From Sphaerothrix gracilis (GTDB taxonomy: Bacteria; Cyanobacteriota; Cyanobacteriia; Phormidesmidales; Phormidesmidaceae), in the NCBI RefSeq assembly GCF_030405905.1, contig NZ_JASATW010000002.1:62001-126000 (forward strand): DNA of 64,000 nt, written 5' to 3'. Position numbers and translations under genes: made by a program. A model generated the notes under the pieces. That model had not been told where the DNA came from and did no database searches. It saw nothing but the letters and a program-made list of their open reading frames with translations. Each line of letters opens with the position of its first letter. The stretch's first letter is position 1. Below, one piece after another: positions 23,348 through 31,267 of the stretch.

Positions 23348-25660
23348 ATGCCTGATCACCTCACTGCCAAAGAACTGCTACGTCGCTATCGCAGAGGAGA
23401 GCGTGACTTTCGAGGTGTAGATTTGAGCAGCGAATCTCTACGAGGCTATGATCTACGGGGAATTAATTTGGCAGGAGCTAATCTGACCAAAGCAGACCTG
23501 CGTGGAACGCGGTTCACTCAGGCGACTTTCATCAAAGCTCAGTTCAACGAAACCAAGTGCGGTACTCGCAGACGATGGGCTATACCAAAGTTGCTGCTAG
23601 CACTAACGCTGACAGCCCTTTCTACCTTTTTAACAACTGCTTTTGTATCTGCTTCCTTGATTGCTGCCTTCGCTGCAGACAGCAATATTTTCGCAGAAGG
23701 TACGGCGGCTGACACAGCTACGGGCATTACTGGCTTTGTCTCTCTTACAGTTGTGTATTTGCTCTTATACTCACAGGGAGTCACAACAGTTCTGAGCGCT
23801 GTCGCTTTCGCTTTCGCTTTCACTGTCACTGTCGCTGTCGCTTTCACTGTCGCTTTCGCTGTCGCTTTCGCTGTCGATGTCGCTGGCGCTGTCGCTGTCG
23901 ATGTCGATGTCGATGTCGATGTCGATGTCGCTGACGCTTTCGCTGTCGCTGTCGCTGGCGCTGGCGCTGGCGCTGTCGCTGTCGCTGGCGCTTTCGCTTT
24001 CGCTTTCGCTGTCGCTGGCGCTGTCGCTTTCGCTTTCGCTGTCGCTTTCGCTGTCGCTTTCGCTGGCGCTTTCGCTGGCGCTGGCGCTTTCGCTTTCGCT
24101 GTCGCTGTCGCTGTCGCTGGCGCTGTCGCTGTCGCTGTCGCTGCCGCTGTCGCTGTCGCTGAGTATAGTGCAAATATACCACTCTTAATAGTGGCGTTGG
24201 TTCTCAGCTTGTCTGCCATAGCTATCAATTCCTACATCGGTTGGCGAGCACTTCAGGGAGACCCACGTGACATTTTTGTTCGTAATCTATCCGTTTGGTT
24301 AGGAGCACTTGGGGGCACTGACTTTCGCCACGCCAATCTCACCGACGCCAGTTTTTCTGAGGCAGTTCTTAAAAGCGCTCGCTTCCAGCACTCCACCCTG
24401 ACACGCACCTGTTTTCATCGCTCAAAAAAGCTACACCTCGCTCGCTATGGCAAAACGCTTCTAAATAATCGACAGGTTTTGAACCTGCTCGTGAGTCTCA
24501 AGGGCCAAGGCCAGTCCTATGTTGGCTTAATGCTTAAGGGAGCCAACCTTGTTGGAGCTGATTTGGCAGATGCCAACTTCACTGAAGCTGATCTGAGTCA
24601 GGCAACTCTAGCAGGGGCCACCTTAGAGCGTGCCAACCTCACCAAAACTCAAGCTCTCGGTGCCTGCTTTGAGCAGACAATGCTTACCGCTGCTTGTTTA
24701 GAGTCTTGGAATATTGACAATACCACCCAGTTGAACGGCGCAATTTGCGACTACGTGTACCTACTCAACGGGCAGAAAGAGCGGCGTCCCCATAGTGAAA
24801 CCGAAGTTTTCAAGCCAGGGGAGTTTACAAAATTATTTCAGGAAGTCCTGGATACCATTGATCTAATTTTTCAAAACGGTATCGACTGGAAAGCCTTTGC
24901 TCAAACTTTGCAAAATGTGCAGGTACAGCACGAAGGCGCTGAGCTATCGATTCAAAGCATTGAGAACAAAGGAGATGGCGTTGTCGTCATGCGGCTCAAC
25001 TCAGCCCCCGGCATCGATAAAGGAGGAGTCCAGCAGGCATTCATGCAGGGCTACCGCAAAGCCCTTAAGAAAGCAGAGCGCTACTACAAAGCTCAGCTCG
25101 AAGCTGTCAAAACTCAGCACGCCAGTCAAATTCAAACGAGAGAGCAGCGCATCACAGAATATCGTGAGCAAAACGCCAATATGCAGCGTGTTGTTGAGTT
25201 GCTAGCCCAGCGACCAATTACCGTAGACGTAAAAGCCGAGAGCAAAGCCATGCAAGGAAACGACCAAAGTCAGAGCATCCGCGTCGGTGGCAATTTCGAT
25301 ATCAACGCCACCAATGCTGTCGTTAACCTACGCGACATCAGCGGCCAAGTCACCAACCAAATCAGCCAGCTCCCCGACAGCCCCAACTCCCACCAGCCCA
25401 ACCTAAAAGAGCTGCTCAATAAACTTCAAGCCGCTATTGATGCTGACAACGAACTCAAACCCGATGAAAAGGCCGCAGCTCTTGAACAAGTCAAAACCCT
25501 AGCAGAAGCCGGACAAGCCCCTAGCGAAGGTCATATGAAACAACGTGCAAAGCAGGCGACTACTGTACTCAATTGGCTAGCTAAGAGCGTTTCCGACGCC
25601 TCCAAGCTCGCCAGCGCCTGCAAAGAACTGCTGCCATTGATTACGGGTTTATTCGCCTGA
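23348..25660 (+). CDS. Pentapeptide-repeat membrane protein with a 120-residue alternating low-complexity core
   Basis: 770 residues from the ATG at 23348, chosen because MPDHLTAKELLRRY fits the usual start of such proteins; a GTG at 23309 would add 13 residues. Order: pentapeptide block (~residues 22-60, e.g. LRGINLAGANLTKADLRGTRF), two membrane spans (~75-100 and 120-150), a core of strictly alternating [V/F/G/D]-[A/T/D] dipeptides (152-271), a further span (~275-298), two more pentapeptide blocks (~320-350 and 395-445), then a long helical, charged C-terminal region including DINATNAVVNLRDISG. Pentapeptide repeats fold as a square beta-helix. Function unknown; the C-terminal part resembles tails of other cyanobacterial proteins. 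I infer a membrane-anchored protein with both ends in the cytoplasm. Confidence 0.88.
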   Translation: MPDHLTAKELLRRYRRGERDFRGVDLSSESLRGYDLRGINLAGANLTKADLRGTRFTQATFIKAQFNETKCGTRRRWAIPKLLLALTLTALSTFLTTAFVSASLIAAFAADSNIFAEGTAADTATGITGFVSLTVVYLLLYSQGVTTVLSAVAFAFAFTVTVAVAFTVAFAVAFAVDVAGAVAVDVDVDVDVDVADAFAVAVAGAGAGAVAVAGAFAFAFAVAGAVAFAFAVAFAVAFAGAFAGAGAFAFAVAVAVAGAVAVAVAAAVAVAEYSANIPLLIVALVLSLSAIAINSYIGWRALQGDPRDIFVRNLSVWLGALGGTDFRHANLTDASFSEAVLKSARFQHSTLTRTCFHRSKKLHLARYGKTLLNNRQVLNLLVSLKGQGQSYVGLMLKGANLVGADLADANFTEADLSQATLAGATLERANLTKTQALGACFEQTMLTAACLESWNIDNTTQLNGAICDYVYLLNGQKERRPHSETEVFKPGEFTKLFQEVLDTIDLIFQNGIDWKAFAQTLQNVQVQHEGAELSIQSIENKGDGVVVMRLNSAPGIDKGGVQQAFMQGYRKALKKAERYYKAQLEAVKTQHASQIQTREQRITEYREQNANMQRVVELLAQRPITVDVKAESKAMQGNDQSQSIRVGGNFDINATNAVVNLRDISGQVTNQISQLPDSPNSHQPNLKELLNKLQAAIDADNELKPDEKAAALEQVKTLAEAGQAPSEGHMKQRAKQATTVLNWLAKSVSDASKLASACKELLPLITGLFA
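23801..24160 (+). repeat. Array of exactly 60 hexanucleotide units inside the pentapeptide-repeat gene
   Basis: 360 bp with no interruption, in phase with the codons. The first codon of each unit is GTC (31), TTC (17), GGC (10), GAC (1) or GCC (1); the second is GCT (51), GAT (6) or ACT (3). The third base is always C in the first codon and always T in the second, in all 60 units. Variants occur in runs, e.g. GTCGAT five times (units 17-21) and GGCGCT three times (27-29), as expected from slippage or unequal crossing-over. Gain or loss of units keeps the reading frame. Confidence 0.97.
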
Positions 25661-25780
25661 GCATGGATTATACTCGCGGCTAGAGCTGAGATTGATCAAG
25701 GTTTTTTGAAAACTCTGAAATCGCTGTCCATCAACTACCGCAGGCTACAATTAGAGACCGAGTGCTGGAGCAGAATCGTC

Positions 25781-26029
25781 ATGTTAGACGTCTCGCTACC
25801 CGAAAACATTCAAGCCTTTGTACAAGAACAGGCTCGTACAGCCGGATTCGCCACAGCCAGCGAATATGTTTATTATCTAATTTTGCAGGAGCAAGCCCGT
25901 TTCATCCAGCAGGCACAGGTTGAAGCGCTTTTAGCAGGAGGCATCAAGAGCGGTGAACCTATTGAACTAACCGAAGATTGGTGGATGCAAAAGCGTAGCA
26001 AGCTAGCTAGCTCTCTAGGGCAGCCATAA
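25781..26029 (+). CDS. ParD/CopG-like ribbon-helix-helix antitoxin, no toxin adjacent
   Basis: 82 residues from the ATG at 25781; the upstream 25 codons of the same frame look non-coding. The N-terminus forms the RHH strand and helices (MLDVSLPENIQAFVQEQA, then TASEYVYYLI). The C-terminal part (AGGIKSGEPIELTEDWW, KRSKLA) is typical of ParD-type antitoxins, where it wraps the ParE toxin. Downstream there is only 102 bp before guaA on the other strand, and upstream is the pentapeptide-repeat gene, so no ParE partner is coded here. It may be an orphan antitoxin or a plain regulator. Confidence 0.8.
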   Translation: MLDVSLPENIQAFVQEQARTAGFATASEYVYYLILQEQARFIQQAQVEALLAGGIKSGEPIELTEDWWMQKRSKLASSLGQP

Positions 26030-26033
26030 GAAA

Positions 26034-26064
26034 ATCCCAAAGTTCTTTGTAAAAACTCTGGGAT
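26034..26064. terminator. Hairpin between the antitoxin gene and guaA
   Basis: ATCCCAAAGTT (26034-26044) pairs with AACTCTGGGAT (26054-26064), one mismatch in 11, loop 9. On the minus strand it is followed by TTTTCTT, so it can terminate guaA; it also lies just after the antitoxin stop. Confidence 0.6.
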
Positions 26065-26131
26065 CTTGGTGAAAACAGCTAGAAATCCTAGCGCTCAAAT
26101 TAACTTAGAACGGGCCTTTGCTAACCTAACC

Positions 26132-27745
26132 CTACTCCCACTCTATGGTGCCAGGAGGCTTAGAGGTGATGTCATAGACTACGCGGTTCACCCCTTTGAC
26201 CTCATTCACCATCCGGTTAGAAATCGTTTCTAGCAAGTCATAAGGCACCCGTGACCAGTCCGCCGTCATGCCGTCTTCGCTGGCAATCAGACGCAGCACC
26301 ACCGGATGAGCATAAGTCCGCTGATCCCCCATCACGCCGACGCTGCGAATGGGCAGCAGCACCGCAAACGCCTGCCAAAAATCGTGATATATGCCCTGCT
26401 TCTGAATTTCATCGCGCACCACAAAATCGGCATCCCGCAGAATGTTGAGCCGTTCTGCTGTGACTTCGCCAATGATGCGAATAGCCAGGCCAGGGCCAGG
26501 GAAAGGATGCCGCCGGACAATTTCTTCCGGCAGGCCAATCGATCGCCCAACTTTGCGCACCTCATCTTTAAACAGCTTGCGCAGCGGCTCCACCAGCTTA
26601 AACTGTAGGTCTTTAGGCAAACCGCCAACATTGTGATGGCTCTTAATTTTGACCGCTACTCGCTCCCCGGTTTTAGGATCGACATTGGTATCTGCCGACT
26701 CAATCACATCCGGGTAGAGAGTGCCCTGAGCCAGGTAGTCAAAGGGGCCTAAGCAGCGTGACTCCTCTTCAAACACCCGAATAAACTCATGGCCGATGCG
26801 CTTACGCTTTTCCTCTGGATCCGTAACGCCCGCAATGCGGTCAATGAAGCGATCGCGGGCATTAACATAATGCACCGGAATAGCAAACTCATCTCGAAAC
26901 AGCTTCACCAACCGCTCCGGCTCATACTTGCGCATAAAGCCCTGATCGATAAACATGCAGGTCAGCTGATCGCCAATGGCCCGGTGCAGCAAAAAGGCCA
27001 GCGTAGAAGAATCCACGCCGCCAGAAAGCGCCAGCAAAACCCGCTTGTCGCCCACTTTGGCCTTCACTTCTCGGATCGCCTCTTCAACAAAGGCTTCCGT
27101 TGTCCAGGTCGGTTCGCAGTCACAGATGTGATAGACAAAGTTGCGAATTAGAGCAATGCCGTCTTGAGAATGCACCACCTCTGGGTGAAACTGGACGCCA
27201 TAGAGCTTGCGCTCATGATGGGCGATCGCCGCGCAGGGCGTATTGTCCGTATGCGCTAAAGTTTCAAATCCGGCGGGCATTTCAGCCACGGAGTCTCCGT
27301 GGCTCATCCACATAGTAGAGCCGTTTTCTACGTTCGTAAGCAGGTCAGTGGGATCGTCAATGTACAGCGAGGCTTTGCCATACTCTCCCCGCTCAGCCCG
27401 CTCCACCTGACCGCCAAGCTGCTGCACCATGAGCTGCATACCATAGCAAACGCCCAAAATCGGAATGCCCAAATCCCAAATTGCCGGGTCGCAGTGAGGC
27501 GCGTAGGTATCGTAAACCGAGCTAGGGCCACCGGAGAGAATAATGCCCTGGGGGTTGAGCTGTCTTAGCTGTTCAGCCGTAGTGCGGTAAGAAAGAACTT
27601 CAGAATAAACCTGAGTTTCGCGGATGCGACGCGCAATCAGCTCGGAGTACTGTGAGCCAAAGTCCAGGATGATCAGCATTTGCCGATTGACATCTCGGAG
27701 ATTGGGAGAAACAGGAGGGGTTGCGCTTTCAGTTTGAAGAGTCAC
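26132..27745 (-). CDS. guaA: GMP synthase (glutamine-hydrolysing)
   Basis: 537 residues. It converts XMP to GMP with ATP and glutamine, the last step of GMP synthesis. The N-terminal class I glutaminase domain has the nucleophile Cys100 in GVCYGMQ and the His-Glu pair in VQFHPEV. The ATP pyrophosphatase domain has the P-loop LSGGVDSST. The C-terminal dimerisation domain ends in the canonical KPPGTIEWE. Length and motifs are normal. Confidence 0.98.
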   Translation of the reverse strand: MTLQTESATPPVSPNLRDVNRQMLIILDFGSQYSELIARRIRETQVYSEVLSYRTTAEQLRQLNPQGIILSGGPSSVYDTYAPHCDPAIWDLGIPILGVCYGMQLMVQQLGGQVERAERGEYGKASLYIDDPTDLLTNVENGSTMWMSHGDSVAEMPAGFETLAHTDNTPCAAIAHHERKLYGVQFHPEVVHSQDGIALIRNFVYHICDCEPTWTTEAFVEEAIREVKAKVGDKRVLLALSGGVDSSTLAFLLHRAIGDQLTCMFIDQGFMRKYEPERLVKLFRDEFAIPVHYVNARDRFIDRIAGVTDPEEKRKRIGHEFIRVFEEESRCLGPFDYLAQGTLYPDVIESADTNVDPKTGERVAVKIKSHHNVGGLPKDLQFKLVEPLRKLFKDEVRKVGRSIGLPEEIVRRHPFPGPGLAIRIIGEVTAERLNILRDADFVVRDEIQKQGIYHDFWQAFAVLLPIRSVGVMGDQRTYAHPVVLRLIASEDGMTADWSRVPYDLLETISNRMVNEVKGVNRVVYDITSKPPGTIEWE

Positions 27746-28049
27746 GGGTTTAAACCTAGGGTAGAAGTGAACGGAACAAGCAGTTGAGCGGTAAGAGCGA
27801 TTTCAGGGCTTTTGGGGGGACGACGCTAAAAGAGACGGCAAATTTGTAGAGTGACCGGATGAGCCTGCTTGCGGTTTGGGGCAGTGCTAGCGGTATCTAA
27901 TATTACCTGTGCTGGATTCGATTCAACCTGCTCAGGGCGGGTGCGGCCTAAAAATCAGTTGAATCTGCTAGTCCCACTAAGCTTGCAGCTAGCTCCAGCG
28001 CGGAGCCAAGAATTGAAAGTAAAACGATTGAAACTGAGTATAAAAAGAA
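27746..28049. other. Intergenic region upstream of guaA
   Basis: Just over 300 bp with no convincing gene. It must contain the guaA promoter. A 61-codon plus-strand frame here has no ribosome site, no domain and irregular composition. Confidence 0.4.
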
Positions 28050-28073
28050 GCTGATGCGTATCTACTCATCAGC
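28050..28073 (-). terminator. Terminator of cbiD
   Basis: GCTGATG (28050-28056) and CATCAGC (28067-28073) pair perfectly; on the minus strand TTCTTTTTAT follows. It lies ~30 bp after the cbiD stop. Confidence 0.65.
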
Positions 28074-28103
28074 CAGCTACAGATGACAATGTAAAAAAAT
28101 GTT

Positions 28104-29243
28104 TTAACTAGAGTAGCAAATCTTCGCTAGAATCTGAGCGCCTCGATCGCTTTTAATAATGATTTGCCGATTGCGATCGAATAAAATGCTGCCCACCGCC
28201 ACCTGGGTATTGGCCTGTTTGCGGATATAGGCAGCGGCTCTTTGATCAATTTTTTGCGCGATCGCCCCATAAACCGTATTCGTCCGGTTTGCGCCCGCTG
28301 CCTCAGGCTGGCGCAAGTAGGTCAAGGCCGCTTCCACTGTCGCACTGCCGAGAACGGTCTGCACAATCTCGGTAGGCAACCCCTGAGCAGCACAGTGGGC
28401 CGCTAAGATTTCCTGCCGCCCATCGGCCACGTGATGATGGGTGTGAAAGATGCCGCCTGCCAGCTTAATCAGTTTGCCGTGGTAGCCAAACAGCAAGATT
28501 GCTTGAATTCCCTGTAGTCCCGCCTCCACCAGCAGCGGCCCTAGCCAGTTAGCGGTTTTAAGGCGGCGATCGGCGGCAATGCCTAGCTGCAGCGACAGGT
28601 CTAAGCCATTCTCGCCAACACAAAAGACCAAGGTATCGTAGCTTTGCGCCTTTTGCTGGAGTTCCTGGCGAAAAGCGGCGAGCTGCCCCGGAGCGCTGAG
28701 GGGCTGGGCAATGCCGCTGGTGCCTAAAAGCGATAGGCCCTCGACTACGCCAAAAGCCGCGTTTGACGTACGCTCAGCCAGCGCTTTCCCCGCTGGCAGA
28801 ATAATCGTCACCTGAATTTTTTGCCCATCTGCCAGCAGCGGGGCCAAATTTTCCTGAAACAGCCGCCGCGCGTAGCTATAGATGGCCGCGACGCCGCTCT
28901 GCTGCTGCCGGCCGATGCCCTCGCCCCCTACCAGGGCGATCGCTTCCGTCTGCCCTGCTGAGGCCCAGCCCACCACGGCCCAAATGGGTGTCCCCCGCGT
29001 CAGGTCTAGGTTATCCCCCGGATCGCTGCGCGTCATCGCCAGGGCTGACCCATCCGGCAGGCAGGCCGCTGGCTCTACCGGAATCTCTGCCACCTGTGCT
29101 GGATTGACCAAATTCACCGCAACCTTGTCTGCTGCCGCTTGCCCCTGGAGATGCTGCAGCGCTGCGATCGCCCCGGCGCAGGCAAACACGGGTAGGGTAT
29201 AGCCTGGGCGCGGCCCAGCTAGTTGTTCAGGATTAGCGGTCAT
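28104..29243 (-). CDS. cbiD: Cobalt-precorrin-5B (C1)-methyltransferase CbiD
   Basis: 379 residues. CbiD methylates C1 of the corrin ring in the anaerobic (early cobalt insertion) route to cobalamin. Recognisable segments are the N-terminal PGYTLPVFACAGAIAALQHL, GLSLLGTSGIAQPLS, the LLFGYHGKLIKLAGGIFHTH region and the closing DRNRQIIIKSD. The length is normal. It is divergent from moaA with a 161-bp gap; no cobalamin riboswitch consensus is visible in that gap. Confidence 0.95.
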   Translation of the reverse strand: MTANPEQLAGPRPGYTLPVFACAGAIAALQHLQGQAAADKVAVNLVNPAQVAEIPVEPAACLPDGSALAMTRSDPGDNLDLTRGTPIWAVVGWASAGQTEAIALVGGEGIGRQQQSGVAAIYSYARRLFQENLAPLLADGQKIQVTIILPAGKALAERTSNAAFGVVEGLSLLGTSGIAQPLSAPGQLAAFRQELQQKAQSYDTLVFCVGENGLDLSLQLGIAADRRLKTANWLGPLLVEAGLQGIQAILLFGYHGKLIKLAGGIFHTHHHVADGRQEILAAHCAAQGLPTEIVQTVLGSATVEAALTYLRQPEAAGANRTNTVYGAIAQKIDQRAAAYIRKQANTQVAVGSILFDRNRQIIIKSDRGAQILAKICYSS

Positions 29244-29297
29244 AACTTTAGAAATAGGGATGTTGCTAAACTAGGGCTTAAAGAGTTGAACCCCGAT

Positions 29298-29312
29298 GCG
29301 TTACGCTAACGC
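29298..29312. repeat. Short perfect palindrome between cbiD and moaA
   Basis: GCGTTACGCTAACGC, a 6-bp stem around CGC, of the GCGTTA-type interspersed repeat family. It lies in the shared promoter region of the two divergent genes. Confidence 0.45.
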
Positions 29313-29404
29313 GACAGCGCGGCTACAAAAACTTTCTCATTTGCATTCAACTCCGTTCCCGGCAAGCCCATTCTTCTGTTCTTGGCCCCCTCTTTTTTCC
29401 ACCT

Positions 29405-30394
29405 ATGCCCAACCGCATCGACTACCTGCGCATTAGCCTAATCGATCGCTGCAATTTTCGCTGCCAGTACTGTATGCCGGAGGGAGCGGATTTGGCCTAT
29501 GTCCTACAGCAGGACTGGCTGACGCCGCACGAACTGCTGACTCTGATTAAAGCTGTTTTTCTGCCCCTGGGCTTTACCCGGTTTCGGCTGACGGGGGGGG
29601 AACCGCTGCTACGCCCGGATGTGGTGGAGATTGTGCGGGCGATCGCCGCGCTGCCTCAAACTGAAGATTTAGCCATGACCACGAATGCCTTTTTGCTAGC
29701 AGATAAGGCCGAGGCGCTCTATCAGGCGGGCTTACGCCGGATTAACATCAGCTTGGATTCGCTCGATCCTCAAACTTTTCAGCAGATTATTGGCGGCCGG
29801 GGGCGATCGCGCTGGTACGAGGTTTGGCAGGGAATTCAGGCGGCGCATCGGGTAGGATTTACGCCGCTGAAGCTGAACGTGGTGGTGATCCCTGGCATCA
29901 ACGATCATGAAGTGATGGACTTGGCGGCGCTGACCCTAGAGCGGGAGTGGCATGTGCGCTTTATTGAGTTTATGCCGATTGGCAATAGCTTTTTGTTTGG
30001 TGAAAAGGGTTGGATAGATTCTGAAACCATTCGGCAGCAGGTGCGCGATCGCTGGGGTTTAGTGGAGTCTTCGGTGCGGGGCAACGGGCCAGCGGATGTC
30101 TTTCAAATTCCAGGCGCTAAGGGAACGCTGGGATTTATCAGCCAAATGTCAGAGTGTTTCTGCGATCGCTGCAACCGGATGCGGCTGTCAGCCGATGGCT
30201 GGCTGCGGCCCTGTCTGCTGAACGAAATCGGCCAGGTCAATTTGCGATCGCTGCTGCGAGCAGGCGTAGATTTGACCGAGATCCGCGATCGGGTGGCTCA
30301 GCTGGTTGAAATCAAACCTGAGATTAACTATAAACAGCGCGAATCGGGTACAGCAGGGGTTTACAACCGCACGATGTCGCAGATTGGCGGCTGA
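29405..30394 (+). CDS. moaA: GTP 3',8-cyclase MoaA
   Basis: 329 residues. This radical-SAM enzyme makes the first intermediate of molybdenum cofactor from GTP. The N-terminal cluster motif is CNFRCQYC (Cys16, 20, 23); the second cluster comes from CFCDRCNRMRLSADGWLRPC. LTGGEPLLRPD is the SAM-binding GGE motif. The C-terminus lacks the usual terminal GG seen in many MoaA proteins but does end in QIGG. The start has no clear ribosome site. Other mo- genes are not nearby. Confidence 0.96.
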   Translation: MPNRIDYLRISLIDRCNFRCQYCMPEGADLAYVLQQDWLTPHELLTLIKAVFLPLGFTRFRLTGGEPLLRPDVVEIVRAIAALPQTEDLAMTTNAFLLADKAEALYQAGLRRINISLDSLDPQTFQQIIGGRGRSRWYEVWQGIQAAHRVGFTPLKLNVVVIPGINDHEVMDLAALTLEREWHVRFIEFMPIGNSFLFGEKGWIDSETIRQQVRDRWGLVESSVRGNGPADVFQIPGAKGTLGFISQMSECFCDRCNRMRLSADGWLRPCLLNEIGQVNLRSLLRAGVDLTEIRDRVAQLVEIKPEINYKQRESGTAGVYNRTMSQIGG

Positions 30395-30416
30395 GCTGCA
30401 GTCTATTAGGTAAAGC

Positions 30417-31112
30417 TTAATCTCTCGATCGCTTGAGCAAGCTACCTAGCGCCAAGGCTACCGTACTGCCCAAGAGCATAGTCGGCTCTGGAACAGCGGT
30501 CGGCTCCGAAATTTGAACTTCACCAATCCCTACAGGCAAAGAAAACTGATTGGAAGAACTGGTAGAAAACTCGGAAACAATATTGCCATCGCTGTCAAAT
30601 ATGACGCTGTCAAATGCCTGCGTAGTTGCTTCAAAGCTGGTGGCGCTCCAGGTCGTTCCGTCTACAGAAAGCAGCAGAGTTTCGTTGCCAAAGATTGTGC
30701 TCGTCACAATGCTGGTGAAGCCGTCACTTATGTCTTCTTCAACCCTTGTTATGTCAACTGGTAGCGTTTGTTCTGCCTCAAAGAAAATAGCGTCTAGGCG
30801 CTGCTGGGAAAAGCTGAACTGAGGAACATTCGTCAGATCGTTTTCAGTGAGCAAAAAAGTCTCATACAAACCCTCTTGTGCAAAGCTAAAAGAGAAGCTG
30901 GCCTCAGATAGATCAGTTAAGGGAATCCTTTCTAAATCTCCCTCTAAAAAGATCTGATCATCAAAGGTTAGAATACCTTGCCCCCTACCGCCGTCAATTG
31001 TCGGTATCAGCTCAAACCCAAAGCTTATTTCTGCTGCTTGAGCTGTAGCCGAGCCAATGCCCAAAACTGCTAACGGAAGGCTGGCTGCAAAAGCAAACTG
31101 CATGAAGTTCAT
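30417..31112 (-). CDS. PEP-CTERM-anchored exported protein
   Basis: 231 residues from the ATG at 31112, chosen because it begins a clean signal peptide (MNFMQFAFAASLPLAVLGIG, then ATAQA) and has GAGAG upstream; the frame runs 19 codons further 5'. The mature part is beta-rich and acidic. The C-terminus is a PEP-CTERM sorting tag: VPEPTM, a hydrophobic stretch and KRSRD. Such tags are processed by exosortase, which is not coded in this window. The role is unknown; many PEP-CTERM proteins are linked to extracellular polysaccharide. Confidence 0.88.
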   Translation of the reverse strand: MNFMQFAFAASLPLAVLGIGSATAQAAEISFGFELIPTIDGGRGQGILTFDDQIFLEGDLERIPLTDLSEASFSFSFAQEGLYETFLLTENDLTNVPQFSFSQQRLDAIFFEAEQTLPVDITRVEEDISDGFTSIVTSTIFGNETLLLSVDGTTWSATSFEATTQAFDSVIFDSDGNIVSEFSTSSSNQFSLPVGIGEVQISEPTAVPEPTMLLGSTVALALGSLLKRSRD

Positions 31113-31267
31113 AACTCTCAATTGTTTTATGACTATGTGGCCCTCACAGAGAGGACATTTGTTAGCCATATCCTAAAAAATAGAGCATCACAGCTTTATA
31201 AAGTTACTGTGTAATAATCATCTGAACTTTATGAAGCTGAGCTTTTAAGCTGTCATTATCTACAGTT

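Noticed and set aside
23801..24160. CRISPR array
   Set aside because: The repeat unit is six bases with no spacers and lies inside a coding frame; no cas gene is present anywhere in the window.
23844..24182. Antisense frame of repeated Arg-Gln, and plus-strand Ser-Leu frame at 23877-24188
   Set aside because: Both are products of reading the same hexamers out of phase; neither has flanking conserved sequence or a ribosome site.
23539..24228. 229-codon antisense frame (Ala/Thr/Lys rich) over the hexanucleotide array
   Set aside because: The hexamer has no stop in any frame on either strand, so all frames stay open. Flanking sense sequence is clearly coding with conserved pentapeptide pattern.
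27869..28054. 61-codon frame in the guaA upstream gap
   Set aside because: No ribosome site, no recognisable pattern, composition like non-coding sequence.
29244..29404. Cobalamin riboswitch before cbiD
   Set aside because: The gap is only 161 bp, shared with moaA, and I see no B12-box-like consensus; the palindrome there is an interspersed repeat.
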